The position numbers and the translations under genes were made by a program. This document shows, piece after piece, positions 1 through 9,927 of a DNA stretch of 64,000 bases. The notes beneath the pieces are model-generated. The model ran no database searches. It had not been told where the DNA came from and saw only the letters and a program-made list of their open reading frames with translations. The DNA comes from Stentor roeselii (taxonomy: Eukaryota > Ciliophora > Heterotrichea > Heterotrichida > Stentoridae). Location of the stretch: positions 24,376 through 88,375 of the forward strand of contig RSEH01000203.1 of assembly GCA_006503475.1 (NCBI GenBank). Direction: 5' to 3'. The first letter of the stretch is position 1; every line of letters begins with the position of its first letter.

Positions 1-784
1 AAGCATTGATAGTTTCAAGTTCTTTTTCATAATAACTAACAAGTGATTCAGTGGAAGGAGTACTTGGAGGGTTTTCACTTGAGACCTGTTGCAAGACTTT
101 ATACATATCTCGTTCTTCTTTCAACTTCTCAGCAACACCTTCAAGTTTTTTTACTTTTTCTTTAAGGCTATGGTTAAGTCGGTCCTTCGGAGAAATTGTT
201 CGATTTATCGGCGAAATTGACTGTTTTCGGTCGATAGGACTGAAATCTCTCTGTTTTGGAAGCAATCTCTGAGTCACAGGGCTTTTCGAGTTTTTCGTGA
301 TATGGCTCGATCCGGACTTGGGCCTTGAGACTCTTTCACTTGTCAAGTTTTTCGAAGAGACTATTTCAGTTCTCATGATTTCCATTTCGCGTTTTAATTG
401 AAGCATCTCGGTTTCTTGTTTTTCCAGAAGAAAACTCTTCGTCTTTAGAAGTTTTTCGAGGTTTTTCGAAGAGTTGTAATCGTCTAATACTCGGTCTTGA
501 GAAGAGATTCTTTGATTTAGTTCTTTGATTGTTTTGTTTAGAATTTCGATTTGTCTTCTGAGTTTATCGTTTTCTTTGTTCACGTCGGATGAAAGACCTC
601 GAGGATTTGTTTTTTTTGGAATTGGGCTTTGCTTGATTTGCTTTGGAGAGGAAGGACTTTGCATGTAGCTTGAACAGTGGTTTACGAATTCGTGATATTT
701 TGACTCTAGGTCTGATAGTTTCAGTCTCAAGGATTTTTCGTTGTTTGATGATCTGTTTAAAGGTTTTGAATTCTTGATATTCAT
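1..784 (-). CDS. Coiled-coil protein with Ser/Pro-rich linker (C-terminus off window)
   Basis: The frame opens at an ATG at 784 and stays open for 261 codons to the left edge, so the C-terminus is missing. It starts MNIKNSKPLNRSS and holds two charged heptad-like segments, roughly residues 15-30 and 65-145. A basic Ser/Pro-rich linker at about 145-200 contains repeated SP sites (SPIDRK, SISPINR, TISPKDR) that would suit proline-directed kinases. Coiled coil then resumes. There is no catalytic motif. A structural cytoskeletal or centrosomal role is possible, but I do not recognise the family. The DNA upstream of the ATG (785-860) is G/T-rich on the plus strand. Confidence 0.75.
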   Translation of the reverse strand, partial: MNIKNSKPLNRSSNNEKSLRLKLSDLESKYHEFVNHCSSYMQSPSSPKQIKQSPIPKKTNPRGLSSDVNKENDKLRRQIEILNKTIKELNQRISSQDRVLDDYNSSKNLEKLLKTKSFLLEKQETEMLQLKREMEIMRTEIVSSKNLTSERVSRPKSGSSHITKNSKSPVTQRLLPKQRDFSPIDRKQSISPINRTISPKDRLNHSLKEKVKKLEGVAEKLKEERDMYKVLQQVSSENPPSTPSTESLVSYYEKELETINA

Positions 785-1060
785 TTTTATTGTTCGAATT
801 TCGAGTGATGAAAGATTTGAATTGTTTAGAGGGTGGGGTTATTAATGTTTGGGGATTTTTTGTGATGGGGGAATTTTTTTATACTTTCTTTCTAGATGAT
901 TTATGCTTTTTTAATAGTGATTAATTATTTTGTAATTGTTGATTATTATTTTTTTTATAAAGTATTCTCAGTGCGAATATTTTTTAGGTAAATTTTTGAA
1001 TATAAGCATTGAAATAATCTTACATTAAAGAACAGAAGTTTTATTGATATTATTAAATAC

Positions 1061-1993
1061 TTATGAAAGGAGTGCTACTTTTATTACATAAACACTAAAC
1101 ATCGAACATACAAGATTAATAAAATTCTTCTTTTCATCAGAAATTCTATCTTCAGATTCAGGAAATTTTAAAAATACAACTAAAGGTAGAGAGTAAATTA
1201 GGTAAATGATTATTTGAAGTAATACAGGAACACTATTATGATATGCTTTCAAGAGAAATTCCATGAAATATCCAACTGCTAAACAAAGTCCCAGTATTAT
1301 CACCAAAAATAATCTTTCAAAGAACTGATTATTCAAGTTTTTTCGGTAATCCGAAGACGTTATCGGCAAACATCTTGAAGACTCATATTGAATAACCAGG
1401 TAATAAAGCATATGCAACTCAAGAAAACATATGAGCACTGAAAAAATTATCTCCAGATTGAAAATGAATAGACTTTTACTGAAATCTAAAGAAAAAACAT
1501 TAAAAGTCAAATCAAAAACTTGAATCATACAAAACTGAACCAGCCACATAATAAAAGTAATGTAAATTATGTTATTTCTTCCACTAGGAAGCAAGAAAAT
1601 AGCTAAAGAATTAATGACTGGCATTAAAGAAAAGAAAACGTCTGATGAGTTCTGCAAATGTTCGTTGATCATAAAGTTAAGAACCATTTGAGTAATGTTT
1701 ATATAAAAGATCTTATCCCAATACACAAAATCACTAGTATTTTTGCATAGTTTATTTAAAATCAGAGCACTTATCAGGAAAGTAAAATATTTTACAACAT
1801 CAGCAATTCGAAAAAAATCGCAGATGTTTTTGAACCAGTCGAAAATAAAATCTAATTTAAAGAGAAGGATATAAAATAAAATTCCGTGAAAAATTACACA
1901 AAATGATTTCATATCTAAAAATCTCAATGATTTGTGAATGATTAACAATAGTGAAGCAAGTGTCCAAAAGCAGATATACAAAGGAAGACACAT
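1061..1993 (-). CDS. Multi-pass membrane protein, tandem copy 1
   Basis: This 310-aa frame from an ATG at 1993 to TAA is very hydrophobic, with about seven or eight predicted membrane segments spread along its length and no enzyme motif. It is a diverged duplicate of the gene at 2131-3081: lengths and hydrophobic layout match. Both C-termini share an FLK/LRY-P-E-x-E motif (FLKFPESED here, LLRYPEYEG there) about 35 residues from the end, just after a hydrophobic segment. The copies are in the same orientation, 137 bp apart. The family is not recognised; a ciliate-specific membrane protein or receptor-like protein is possible. Confidence 0.7.
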   Translation of the reverse strand: MCLPLYICFWTLASLLLIIHKSLRFLDMKSFCVIFHGILFYILLFKLDFIFDWFKNICDFFRIADVVKYFTFLISALILNKLCKNTSDFVYWDKIFYINITQMVLNFMINEHLQNSSDVFFSLMPVINSLAIFLLPSGRNNIIYITFIMWLVQFCMIQVFDLTFNVFSLDFSKSLFIFNLEIIFSVLICFLELHMLYYLVIQYESSRCLPITSSDYRKNLNNQFFERLFLVIILGLCLAVGYFMEFLLKAYHNSVPVLLQIIIYLIYSLPLVVFLKFPESEDRISDEKKNFINLVCSMFSVYVIKVALLS

Positions 1994-2130
1994 ATTTTTT
2001 ATTATTATTTCGAATGAGGAAAAATGCAGGACTTATATTTGGAAATTTATGTAAAAACTATATCAATTACAAAATAACGAATAATAATCAATAAATAATA
2101 TTAAGATCTAATGAATTTGTTAAGTAAAGC

Positions 2131-3081
2131 TTAAAAGTTCCATGTAAATAAAGATCTTAAAAAATAGCTACTAAAACCCACTGCTATAAGATTCAAAAGA
2201 TCTTGTCCTTGCTGGGTAATCGGAGCACCATATCCTTCATATTCAGGGTATCTGAGGAGAGCAACAACAGGAAAGCAATAAATAGCATTTGCGATAACTG
2301 ATATCATTGCAGGTTGATACCCATGATAATCTTCAAGAAAATTTTCACAGAAATAAACCACAACAAAAGAAAGGCCAAGTAAAGAATAATTAAAAATTTC
2401 AACCAAAAAAAACCCAATCAATTGTTTTTTAGTTTTTCCTCTCAGATGAAAGTTTTCTTTAATCTGTTCAATTTTTTGTATGAGTTTATTCATTTGATGA
2501 ACAATGAAATAAGCCAGTCCACAAATAAAAGGATATTCTATAAAGTAAGTAACAAACAACTCAAACAAATAATAAAGAAAATTCCAGATATTCCTGAACC
2601 CTATACAGTCTAATAAAATCCCAAAAAGCCACAAACAAATCACACTTATTGCATGTTTATTGTTTCTATCTGTTGAGTAAAGAAGATACAATTGAATTAG
2701 CACTGGAGATAAAGAGACTAAAGCAGAAAACCAATCTTCAAAAGCAGGATAGACAAAAATATTAATAATCACAATCACCTGACATGACTCAAAAATATCT
2801 TTTAGTTCATGATCATGTCGAGGTATTCTTAAAGCTTTAAAAGAAATCACAGAAATCAAACACCAATCAACAAACTTCAAAATACTCGAAAGATGAAAAA
2901 CTGACACTAAAAGGCCAATACTTTCAATAAATCCTCGATCCAAGTACGAAAAAAAGAACAAGTTCAAACCACCCCAAACACCCACCCAAAAAAGCCGAGT
3001 ACAAAACAAAGAGCTATAAAAATCATAAAAATTGAAGCAAGTAAAGCACAAGCAGCAAATCCAACAATAGCTCATACACAT
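2131..3081 (-). CDS. Multi-pass membrane protein, tandem copy 2
   Basis: This is a 316-aa protein starting MCMSYCWICC, with a second in-frame ATG two codons later. The first 30 residues are rich in Cys and aromatic residues, and about seven or eight hydrophobic segments follow. Charged residues lie mainly in short loops, including a cytoplasmic-looking KIEQIKENFHLRGKTKK stretch in the middle. The C-terminal 90 residues align with the downstream paralogue at 1061-1993. It is divergently oriented to the coiled-coil gene at 3148, with only 66 bp between the ATGs for both promoters. No family was recognised. Confidence 0.7.
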   Translation of the reverse strand: MCMSYCWICCLCFTCFNFYDFYSSLFCTRLFWVGVWGGLNLFFFSYLDRGFIESIGLLVSVFHLSSILKFVDWCLISVISFKALRIPRHDHELKDIFESCQVIVIINIFVYPAFEDWFSALVSLSPVLIQLYLLYSTDRNNKHAISVICLWLFGILLDCIGFRNIWNFLYYLFELFVTYFIEYPFICGLAYFIVHQMNKLIQKIEQIKENFHLRGKTKKQLIGFFLVEIFNYSLLGLSFVVVYFCENFLEDYHGYQPAMISVIANAIYCFPVVALLRYPEYEGYGAPITQQGQDLLNLIAVGFSSYFLRSLFTWNF

Positions 3082-3147
3082 TTCCTTAATATCAGCAAAA
3101 ATCTAACCTAATCCATAAACAACTAAAAATCCAATCATGGACTATAA

Positions 3148-4437
3148 ATGTCAGGCGAGCACAACATTGAAATAGAAGAAATCCAGGCAAAAATAGGAGA
3201 AAATTCCAGTCCTCTTGAAAAGTCCCCTGAAAACATTGAAGCTCTTGAAGAAGAATTCATTAAACTCGCTGAAGAGGACGGGCAAGAAAAGCTTGGCAGT
3301 CCTTTGGAAGAGATGACGGGCAACTTGGTGGACAGTCCCATCGAGGACATAAAAGAATCAGGAGAATGTCTCAGTCCTCAGGATAATCTGAACCCTTTTG
3401 AAGTAGACGAGGCTCATGAAGATGACCAGTCAGAAGCCAAGTTACTAAAAAAGTACCAGGCCACTTTACAGGACCTGAAAGAAGAAATCACTCGACTTAA
3501 TAAGCAAATTGAACTCAAAGCAAAACTCGCCAGGCCTGAACCTTCTGATGAAGAACTTTTTAAAATTAGAACTGTCTGCAGATTAACTAAAGCAGAAGCT
3601 AAAGCTCTTCGCACTGAAACTGAACAACTCGCTGAGTCGAATGCCCAGCTTAGTGAATCTATTGAAAATCTTAAGGATCAGTCAGCTTCTAAACCAGCTA
3701 CTAATGAAAGGGTACTTAGTTTAACTCAGAAGTTGAGAGGGTTGGAAAAAGAATTACAGGATCTTAGCAAAACTCATGAAGTTAGTTTACAGGATCTGGA
3801 AAAAGTCATGAATCCTGAAGTCACTCAGAAGTTCGTCAATGAATTTTATGTTAATGTCCAAAAGCGCGTTGATATGTTGGAAACTGAAAATAATTCTTTG
3901 AACTTATTATTGAAGAAAAACTCAGTTGAACTCTCGAAACTCAAGGAAAAACTAGAAAACTCCACGATTAGGAAGAAAGCGAATGATGAGATTAAAAATA
4001 AACTCAAGAGTCTTGAAGAGACTTATGAGAATTATATTGTGACTGAAGGAAGACTTAAAAACGGAATCAAGGAGTCCTTAGAAGAGCTTTCTTTTTACAG
4101 TGATAAGCAAGAAAATCAACATGATACTGATAGTGCCAGAAATATTTTAAAAGATATGAGAGAACAAGTCAGGCTTTTAGAACTTGAAGAGGAAAGACTG
4201 GAATTTGTTTTGCAGGAAAAAAGAAACTTTTTCAGAGCCAAACAAGTTTATGGCCTTCAGAGAAGTAAAACTAGCAACAAGCTCAGGTCTGATATGGAAT
4301 TGCTTGGAATGGTGAGTGTGGAAAAGGAACAGATGCTCAGTCGGATGAAGAGAGAAATTGATGAAATCAACATCAGAACTCATAAAGTCCAGATTGATAT
4401 TAAAGAGATACAGGATCGAAAAAATGCCTTTAATTAG
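3148..4437 (+). CDS. Acidic N-terminus plus long coiled-coil protein
   Basis: This 429-aa frame starts at an ATG in the context TATAAATG. Residues 1-95 are acidic and Ser/Pro-rich with repeated SP(L/I)E motifs (SPLEKSPEN, GSPLEEM, DSPIEDI), so phosphorylation is plausible. From about residue 97 to the end it is nearly continuous heptad-type coiled coil, rich in Leu, Lys and Glu, with no catalytic motif. The layout suits an axonemal, basal-body or cortical scaffold protein, but I cannot assign an orthologue. Confidence 0.75.
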   Translation: MSGEHNIEIEEIQAKIGENSSPLEKSPENIEALEEEFIKLAEEDGQEKLGSPLEEMTGNLVDSPIEDIKESGECLSPQDNLNPFEVDEAHEDDQSEAKLLKKYQATLQDLKEEITRLNKQIELKAKLARPEPSDEELFKIRTVCRLTKAEAKALRTETEQLAESNAQLSESIENLKDQSASKPATNERVLSLTQKLRGLEKELQDLSKTHEVSLQDLEKVMNPEVTQKFVNEFYVNVQKRVDMLETENNSLNLLLKKNSVELSKLKEKLENSTIRKKANDEIKNKLKSLEETYENYIVTEGRLKNGIKESLEELSFYSDKQENQHDTDSARNILKDMREQVRLLELEEERLEFVLQEKRNFFRAKQVYGLQRSKTSNKLRSDMELLGMVSVEKEQMLSRMKREIDEINIRTHKVQIDIKEIQDRKNAFN

Positions 4438-5190
4438 TTTAATGAATTAAGATTCAATTATTTTACTAGATGATAGAGATATTTTTATGGTTAATAGTTT
4501 GAAGAGTCAATCGTGATATTTAGACTAAAGAAAAGAATTTTAAGGATATTAAAATTATTGTTTTTGATTTTGGCTTGACTTGGCGTTTAGACACTTTTGA
4601 TGAATGCTTACCTTTAATAACTTAGATAAGTATTCACATTATCACTAAATTCAGTGATTTAATGAAATATTTATAATTTTAAGGATTTGATCTCTTTAAA
4701 TTAGAGCAGATCTGTAGAGGATTAATTAAGTAAATGATAATATGATAGATAATATTTTACATGCATTAAGTTTTATACGCTTGCATTTTTTTTATTTATT
4801 GAATTATGTTCATTAATTAAATAACAAAATTATTGTAAACTTTTTCAATATGAATCTATAATTTATATATCTAATTGTCAATAAATTCATATGCTAAGGC
4901 CCATCCTCAACAATTATATAGATAATCTTATCAAATATATTAATACTCAAATACACATAATTTTTTCTACTCATTTCTAGTCAATAATGCAATATCTTGC
5001 TGATCCATGAAAAAAATATCATGTTCTAGTTAGATCATCAGAAACTAAAAATTTTCTATTAATCCCGGGTTAAACTATATAAATCTTTTCATAATTTAAA
5101 GATAACCATATATATCCTACCAAATCTATTCAAGTTGAAGTAATATCTAAGAAAAATCAGAATTTCTCCTTATCATTAATTAAGAACTAT
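4438..5190. other. AT-rich intergenic region
   Basis: This 753-bp gap lies between the ends of two convergent genes (stop at 4437 on plus, stop at 5191 on minus). All six frames are closed by frequent stops, and I saw no RNA gene or repeat. Confidence 0.7.
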
Positions 5191-6636
5191 TTATTTATGA
5201 TCTTTTGTTTCTTCACGTAAGTGTCTATTGGTATATGCTCTCGGACAATGACCTAAAAAATTTAACCTCGAAGATCTTATTTTGAATCTAAAAAATCTCT
5301 TTGAATTAATATCTCTTATAACTTCTTCATCAGTTGCATGATTCTTCTTAATGAAATCTGAAACAAATTCATTAAGTGGTTGATTCCAGTTTTCATAATT
5401 CAGAATAAATTCAGAAGCTTCAACTGATATATACTTCAAAGGAGACCCGAAAAAGTATGTTTCAATATAATTTCCTGCTTCGCTGCATTTTTCTCTAGGT
5501 GTAGAGAACTCAATCCACTTTTTATCACAATTTAATTCACTTCGGATCATATAGTTCTCTAATTCATGCAAAAAAGACACCAAATAAAAAGTCTCTTTAA
5601 GAACATTAGATTCAATATTCTTCACTATTTCTTCATTTATTATGATATACCTGTCAAACAGAGTCAATGCTAAAATGTCATTAGGAAGGCTGACACGATA
5701 TGTTGACTCAAAGATTGTATCTAAAATTCTTCTATATGATTTATGTTTATGAGCAGTAAAATAACCTAAGACAAGTTTTGATGTTAATATTTTTTTAAAG
5801 TTCATCAATTTAGGTTTAATAGGTATTGAAAGATCGGATTGGAACAAAATAAATTTCATGATATTATGTGGACTTGTAAATTCATTAGGAAAATACATAA
5901 CTTGAATTATTAAATCAAGAATCAAGGACTTGGTTATTTTATCAAATAATGAAAATCTTTCTGTAAACCTTTGTAATATATTGAATTCAAGCAGAAGAAC
6001 AAATTTTTTAAATAGATCTATTTGATTTAGATCAATTCGATTAAGAATGAACCACGTTATATAAAAAAATATTAAAGTCAGTAAACACTGATCATCATCT
6101 TCGATGTGTCTTTCCTGACTGTCTCTAGGAACTGTTAATAAGTTCAGAGCTTTTTCAAGAGAAATAAACATTTCCCCTATATTCCTGTGAGCTTCTTGTT
6201 TCAGAGTAGATATCAAATCAATATTCTCTTGATTTTCAGGAAGTTTAATTGTAAATGTATCAACATTGTTACACATGGCTCTCTCTTTCTTAACTTTAAT
6301 ATGAATGACATTTAAAAGATCATCAAATTTTTTGTAAGACTGTAAGATATCTGAAAGACTCATTTCTTTTAGAGAACTTAATTGAGTTATTATGCATTTT
6401 GAGTCTATGAACTTTGAGAGAGAACTTGATGAGCTCGGATCAATTTTTGAAAACAATAAAAAATACTCTTGCTTTTCAGATCTTGGAAATTTGTGATTGA
6501 TTTTCAGAAGATCTTTGCTTTTTTTGAAGTCTTCATAAGTTGAAGATAGGCCTGAGACAAAGAAATATTCAGGTTTTGGGGAACTTCGGCTTCTTAAAGA
6601 TCGCTTTTGTGGAAGATTTTCCGAATATTTTTCCAT
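5191..6636 (-). CDS. Uncharacterised 481-aa helical protein with HELEN motif
   Basis: A complete frame runs from an ATG at 6636 to TAA. The first 25 residues are basic (QKRSLRSRSS). The rest looks like a globular alpha-helical protein with several hydrophobic helices (such as LLTLIFFYITWFILNRI), but without clear paired membrane segments. Near residue 355 there is FLHELENYMIR, followed about 35 residues later by EAGNYIETYFFG. This loosely resembles an HExxH...E zinc-peptidase layout with the second His replaced by Asn, so an inactive or divergent metallopeptidase-like fold is a weak possibility. No family was recognised with confidence. Confidence 0.65.
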   Translation of the reverse strand: MEKYSENLPQKRSLRSRSSPKPEYFFVSGLSSTYEDFKKSKDLLKINHKFPRSEKQEYFLLFSKIDPSSSSSLSKFIDSKCIITQLSSLKEMSLSDILQSYKKFDDLLNVIHIKVKKERAMCNNVDTFTIKLPENQENIDLISTLKQEAHRNIGEMFISLEKALNLLTVPRDSQERHIEDDDQCLLTLIFFYITWFILNRIDLNQIDLFKKFVLLLEFNILQRFTERFSLFDKITKSLILDLIIQVMYFPNEFTSPHNIMKFILFQSDLSIPIKPKLMNFKKILTSKLVLGYFTAHKHKSYRRILDTIFESTYRVSLPNDILALTLFDRYIIINEEIVKNIESNVLKETFYLVSFLHELENYMIRSELNCDKKWIEFSTPREKCSEAGNYIETYFFGSPLKYISVEASEFILNYENWNQPLNEFVSDFIKKNHATDEEVIRDINSKRFFRFKIRSSRLNFLGHCPRAYTNRHLREETKDHK

Positions 6637-7439
6637 TTATAATTAATTTAAAGGGGGTGAATTATATAGTTTTATTCAATTTTTCAAGGGAGATTATTAG
6701 AAATCGATTTCTTTTACATAGTCAAATTTTCTCTTTATAGAGAATTGTAATTATTTTTCAAGTTTGGATAACTAATTGTATTGAAAAAGTATAAATTTCA
6801 TGATTCTTCAATATCAAGATAGCGTATCTTGATCGGGCATAACTAGTTCCTTTCAGTTGGCTGACAATCTTTTTCACGAATTTCATTGTTAATATTTCAA
6901 TTACTATATATATGCGTATTATTAGATAAGTATCTAATAAGGACAAAAACTTTCTATCAATAGTAAGTCTTTTATTATATCAAATAATCTTAATATTAAT
7001 TGTATAGTTAAAACAACTAGTAGTGTTTTAGATGAATAAACAAAATAGTTGAATGTAATTATAATGGCAAAACACAATATATTATTGTATTTTTTATCAG
7101 GATAATAAGAAAATTTTGAAATATAGTTAGTTCACCCTAATTATATATATTCAAAATCATGGAACACTAACTTTTCCAACTAAAGAGTCAATAACACTTT
7201 TAGAGGCAAAATTCAAAAAAAAATTATCAGAAATGCCTTAAATTATTTGGAAATTGATAAGCCTGACTATCATTCACAATGTTCTGGGGTTAGGTAGTTG
7301 AAATTCGAAGAACTTGTAAAAGTCACAGTTTTCGTCGGACTAAATCTCTCTGAGCTTCAAGAGTTGAAGAATAATCCTGAAAATTCTTAAATATGTATCA
7401 ACTCGCGTAACTTCAAAAGTCTCCATCTTATTCAGAGAC
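6637..7439. other. AT-rich intergenic region
   Basis: No convincing frame is present. The composition becomes less AT-rich from about 7240 rightwards, where coding-like but stop-riddled minus-strand sequence of the neighbouring EF-hand relic may begin. Confidence 0.55.
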
Positions 7440-8130
7440 TTCCTCAAAAGTGAAGCGTGTCATTTGCCAGGAGACTGCCTCAAAGAAGAATAAATTGAAT
7501 TGAGTAAGTCTCTGAATGGCTCGCGTTTGGGACTCAATCGAAGAGGAAAGGCGCTCCTGGCATTCCCTGAGATTTCAACATTGTCCACTCGTTTACTTGG
7601 CTTAATGCATCAACGAATTCCAAGTAACTCAAAACTCAAACCACTGTCATTACCAAGCCGTCAAAGAGGACATCAATGCCATGTTCAGTGAATGTTTTGA
7701 AATAGGTCAACTTAAATACTGATGTGCATCAAGTCAGATTCACAAGAAACATAAAAAGTTTAAAGTCTAAAAATTTGAATTCCGGCCTCGAAACCGGCTC
7801 TCTTCGAATGATTTCTAAGAAACTGTAAAAATCACTTATTATTGAATCAACTTGTCTAAAAGATACTCAACTTCACTTGTAAAAATTCCTCTGTGTGACA
7901 GCGAAAGTTCCCTGAATGATGGGTTCGTGCTTGGAATGACTAAATGTGAAAATTCGTTGTAAAATAGTTGGCCGTTCTGGTTACTGTAGTTTAACTGATC
8001 AGGTTGCAAGCCTTGCCTTGTGTGCAGAATATTTGAAAGTCTGATAAAAATAACTGAATTTCCGCTGGAGATAATGATTATATGCAGTACTTGTTCATGA
8101 ATGGAATGATGAGTGGGGAAACTTGAGTGA
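7440..8130 (-). pseudogene. Eroded EF-hand-type gene
   Basis: Reading the minus strand through frame changes gives an ordered series of protein-like pieces: LSPAEIQLFLSDF (about 8070-8035), NGQLFYNEFSHLVIPSTNPS (about 7965-7905), VEYLLDKLIQ (about 7875-7847), FYSFLEIIRREPVSRPEF (about 7835-7780), HGIDVLFDGLV (about 7683-7650) and SYLEFVDALSQ (about 7629-7597). The alternation of helix, loop with D/N-x-G-x-L/I-x-Y-x-E-F, helix is the EF-hand pattern, and the order suits a protein with several EF-hands. Stops and frameshifts separate the pieces, so it cannot be expressed intact. The assignment to EF-hand proteins is by motif only. Confidence 0.55.
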
Positions 8131-8501
8131 TTTGATAAGGATTAACGATTTAAGTCTATCTTGGATTCTTGAGTGGATGTGGAATGGAATAACTCAAATA
8201 GCCTTGTTCTTAGTTCTCTTGAGATCATTAGAAGTGAGTTTGTTTTAGGGAAAATGCTATTGCATGGATTTTGATTATTTGAAATATAAATAAGCTTTAA
8301 AATCGAAAAAATAATTGAAATATTTTTATAAAAAATATTTTGAATGATTTAAAGTTAAAATAAGTTTATCTTCAATCAAATATAAATTAAATAATTAACC
8401 TTGTACACTTTTCAAGATCTCTTTAAGTTATCCTTTCATCTACTAATTATATAAAATTCCATATCCAAGCTAAAAACTACTCAAATACTTTTATATCATC
8501 A
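8131..8501. other. Intergenic, no feature seen
   Basis: AT-rich sequence between the EF-hand relic and the stop of the FYVE-like gene. The right half (8270-8500) is very AT-rich. No repeat or RNA gene was seen. Confidence 0.6.
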
Positions 8502-9482
8502 TTAAAATACTAAACAATTGCAATTTTTCGACTCCACCGGTTCAATCTTATTAGCTTCAATTTCCTGTTTAAGTTTTTTAATCAAATCCTGCTGTTCATG
8601 TAAAGTTTCATTAAGTTGTTTCAAAAAGTCCTCTTCAATCTGAGCATTATTAATTTCCTGTTCAATCTTCCCTAATTCTTCATCCTTTTCCTTCATATCC
8701 CTTTCAATATTCCTAAGTTCTTCACTAAGCTGAATATTTTTATCCGTAAAAAACTTCTCAGTTTCCAACAACTTTTCATAAGCTTTCCTTAAACTTCTCT
8801 CTCTATTAATCTGCCCTTCAGTCTTTTTTTTCCCAGAGGTCCTCATATCCAGCGCATCAAGAGTTTTCGAAAGTTGAATATTTTCATCTTGTTTAATAGC
8901 AAGAGCCTTATAAAGTTCTAAAGATTTTTTCTTACAACTATCAAGGCGGATTTTTTCTTCCATTAAAAAAGTTTCTGACTCGAAGTAAATCGTTTCTTGG
9001 TCTTCGATTTGTTGACAAAGAGAGTCAACTGATGATTTGAGTTGTTTGTGCTTGGCGCATAATTCTTCTTTTTTACTTAGAAGGGAAAGATAAAGGTCTT
9101 GACCTTCTTGTTCTGCCATAAGTCGCTGGTATTTTTTTGTTTTTTTTTTGTTGTTTTCGATTTTTTCACGGAATTTTGAGTTTTCTTGGATTAGATCGAC
9201 ACATTTTGAGTACTTTTCAGAAATCTGCTTGTTTTCTTCGTTACTGGAAGAACTTGTCTTTTCTGTGCAGATTTTGCATATCAAGTCGAAAGTCTTGGAG
9301 TTGGAGGAGTCGATTGGAGTACCGGAACAGTTGATGCAGATTGCTTTGAAACATGTCTTGCATCCGTACTTTTTTATGTAGGTGCAGTCGACTACTCCGA
9401 AGGTGGTTGAGCAGATTGCACAAGATGACTCTTTGAAGATCTGGGATTTTAGAGAAGTTTGTCTCTGGATTTTTTCAGCCAT
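8502..9482 (-). CDS. FYVE-like zinc finger plus coiled-coil protein with CaaX-like tail
   Basis: This is a 326-aa protein. Cysteines at 21/24, 41/44, 49/52 and 69/72 give the spacing CX2C-X16-CX2C-X4-CX2C-X16-CX2C, which is the FYVE-type double zinc finger. The basic RRHHCR patch of PI3P-binding FYVE domains is absent (KYGCKTC is at that place). It is closer to the FYVE-related fingers of Rab effectors, so PI3P binding is doubtful. Residues 85-310 are coiled coil. The C-terminus ends NCNCLVF: CLVF fits a CaaX box with Phe last, so prenylation is possible. Together this suggests a membrane-tethered trafficking adaptor, which is inference. Confidence 0.75.
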   Translation of the reverse strand: MAEKIQRQTSLKSQIFKESSCAICSTTFGVVDCTYIKKYGCKTCFKAICINCSGTPIDSSNSKTFDLICKICTEKTSSSSNEENKQISEKYSKCVDLIQENSKFREKIENNKKKTKKYQRLMAEQEGQDLYLSLLSKKEELCAKHKQLKSSVDSLCQQIEDQETIYFESETFLMEEKIRLDSCKKKSLELYKALAIKQDENIQLSKTLDALDMRTSGKKKTEGQINRERSLRKAYEKLLETEKFFTDKNIQLSEELRNIERDMKEKDEELGKIEQEINNAQIEEDFLKQLNETLHEQQDLIKKLKQEIEANKIEPVESKNCNCLVF

Positions 9483-9927
9483 TATGCTGCAATAAATATA
9501 GTTTCTTGGGTATTTTTATTTAGAGGTTTTATTGATTTGAGGTGGAATTTAGGTTTGGTTTAGTTCATAGATTTTGAATATCACTCCAGCTTTGACTTGA
9601 ATTACTTTAAACAGATTAAAATCTTGATAATTGAATATCCCTATAAATACTGCAAAATATTCTAAGTAATACTTCAAAAGTCACAAAAGACTCAGTAATA
9701 AAAGAGCTCACGATCAAATACATCCAAAAACCATAAAAGAGAAATATTATTTTAGACTAGCAAATTTTTCAAAACAATAAACCCATAAAAAAAATCTAAA
9801 AATTTAAGACCCCTATGAAAAGAGTCTATAACTTACGATAAAGTCCAAAATAAAAGCCCTAAAAACAATTTATTCTAAATTCTTAAAATTCAAGATTTAT
9901 AAAAAATAAATCATTACTATAATCAAT
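9483..9927. other. Intergenic, no feature seen
   Basis: 445 bp between the start of the FYVE-like gene and the stop of the kinase gene, both on the minus strand. About 60 bp next to the FYVE-like ATG are G/T-rich on the plus strand; the rest is A/T-rich. No repeat or RNA gene was seen. Confidence 0.6.

Noticed and set aside
6758-6946. Short minus-strand frame (62 codons)
   Set aside because: AT-rich composition and Ile-rich product as expected by chance; no neighbour or motif support.
7500-7691. Plus-strand frame of about 60 codons
   Set aside because: It is antisense to the EF-hand relic and has no ATG in a good context. Minus-strand pieces explain the composition better.
7770-7800. Hairpin CCGGCCTCGAAACCGG
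   Set aside because: It is short, partly palindromic by the repeated CCGG only, and lies within the EF-hand relic; no evidence for a regulatory role.
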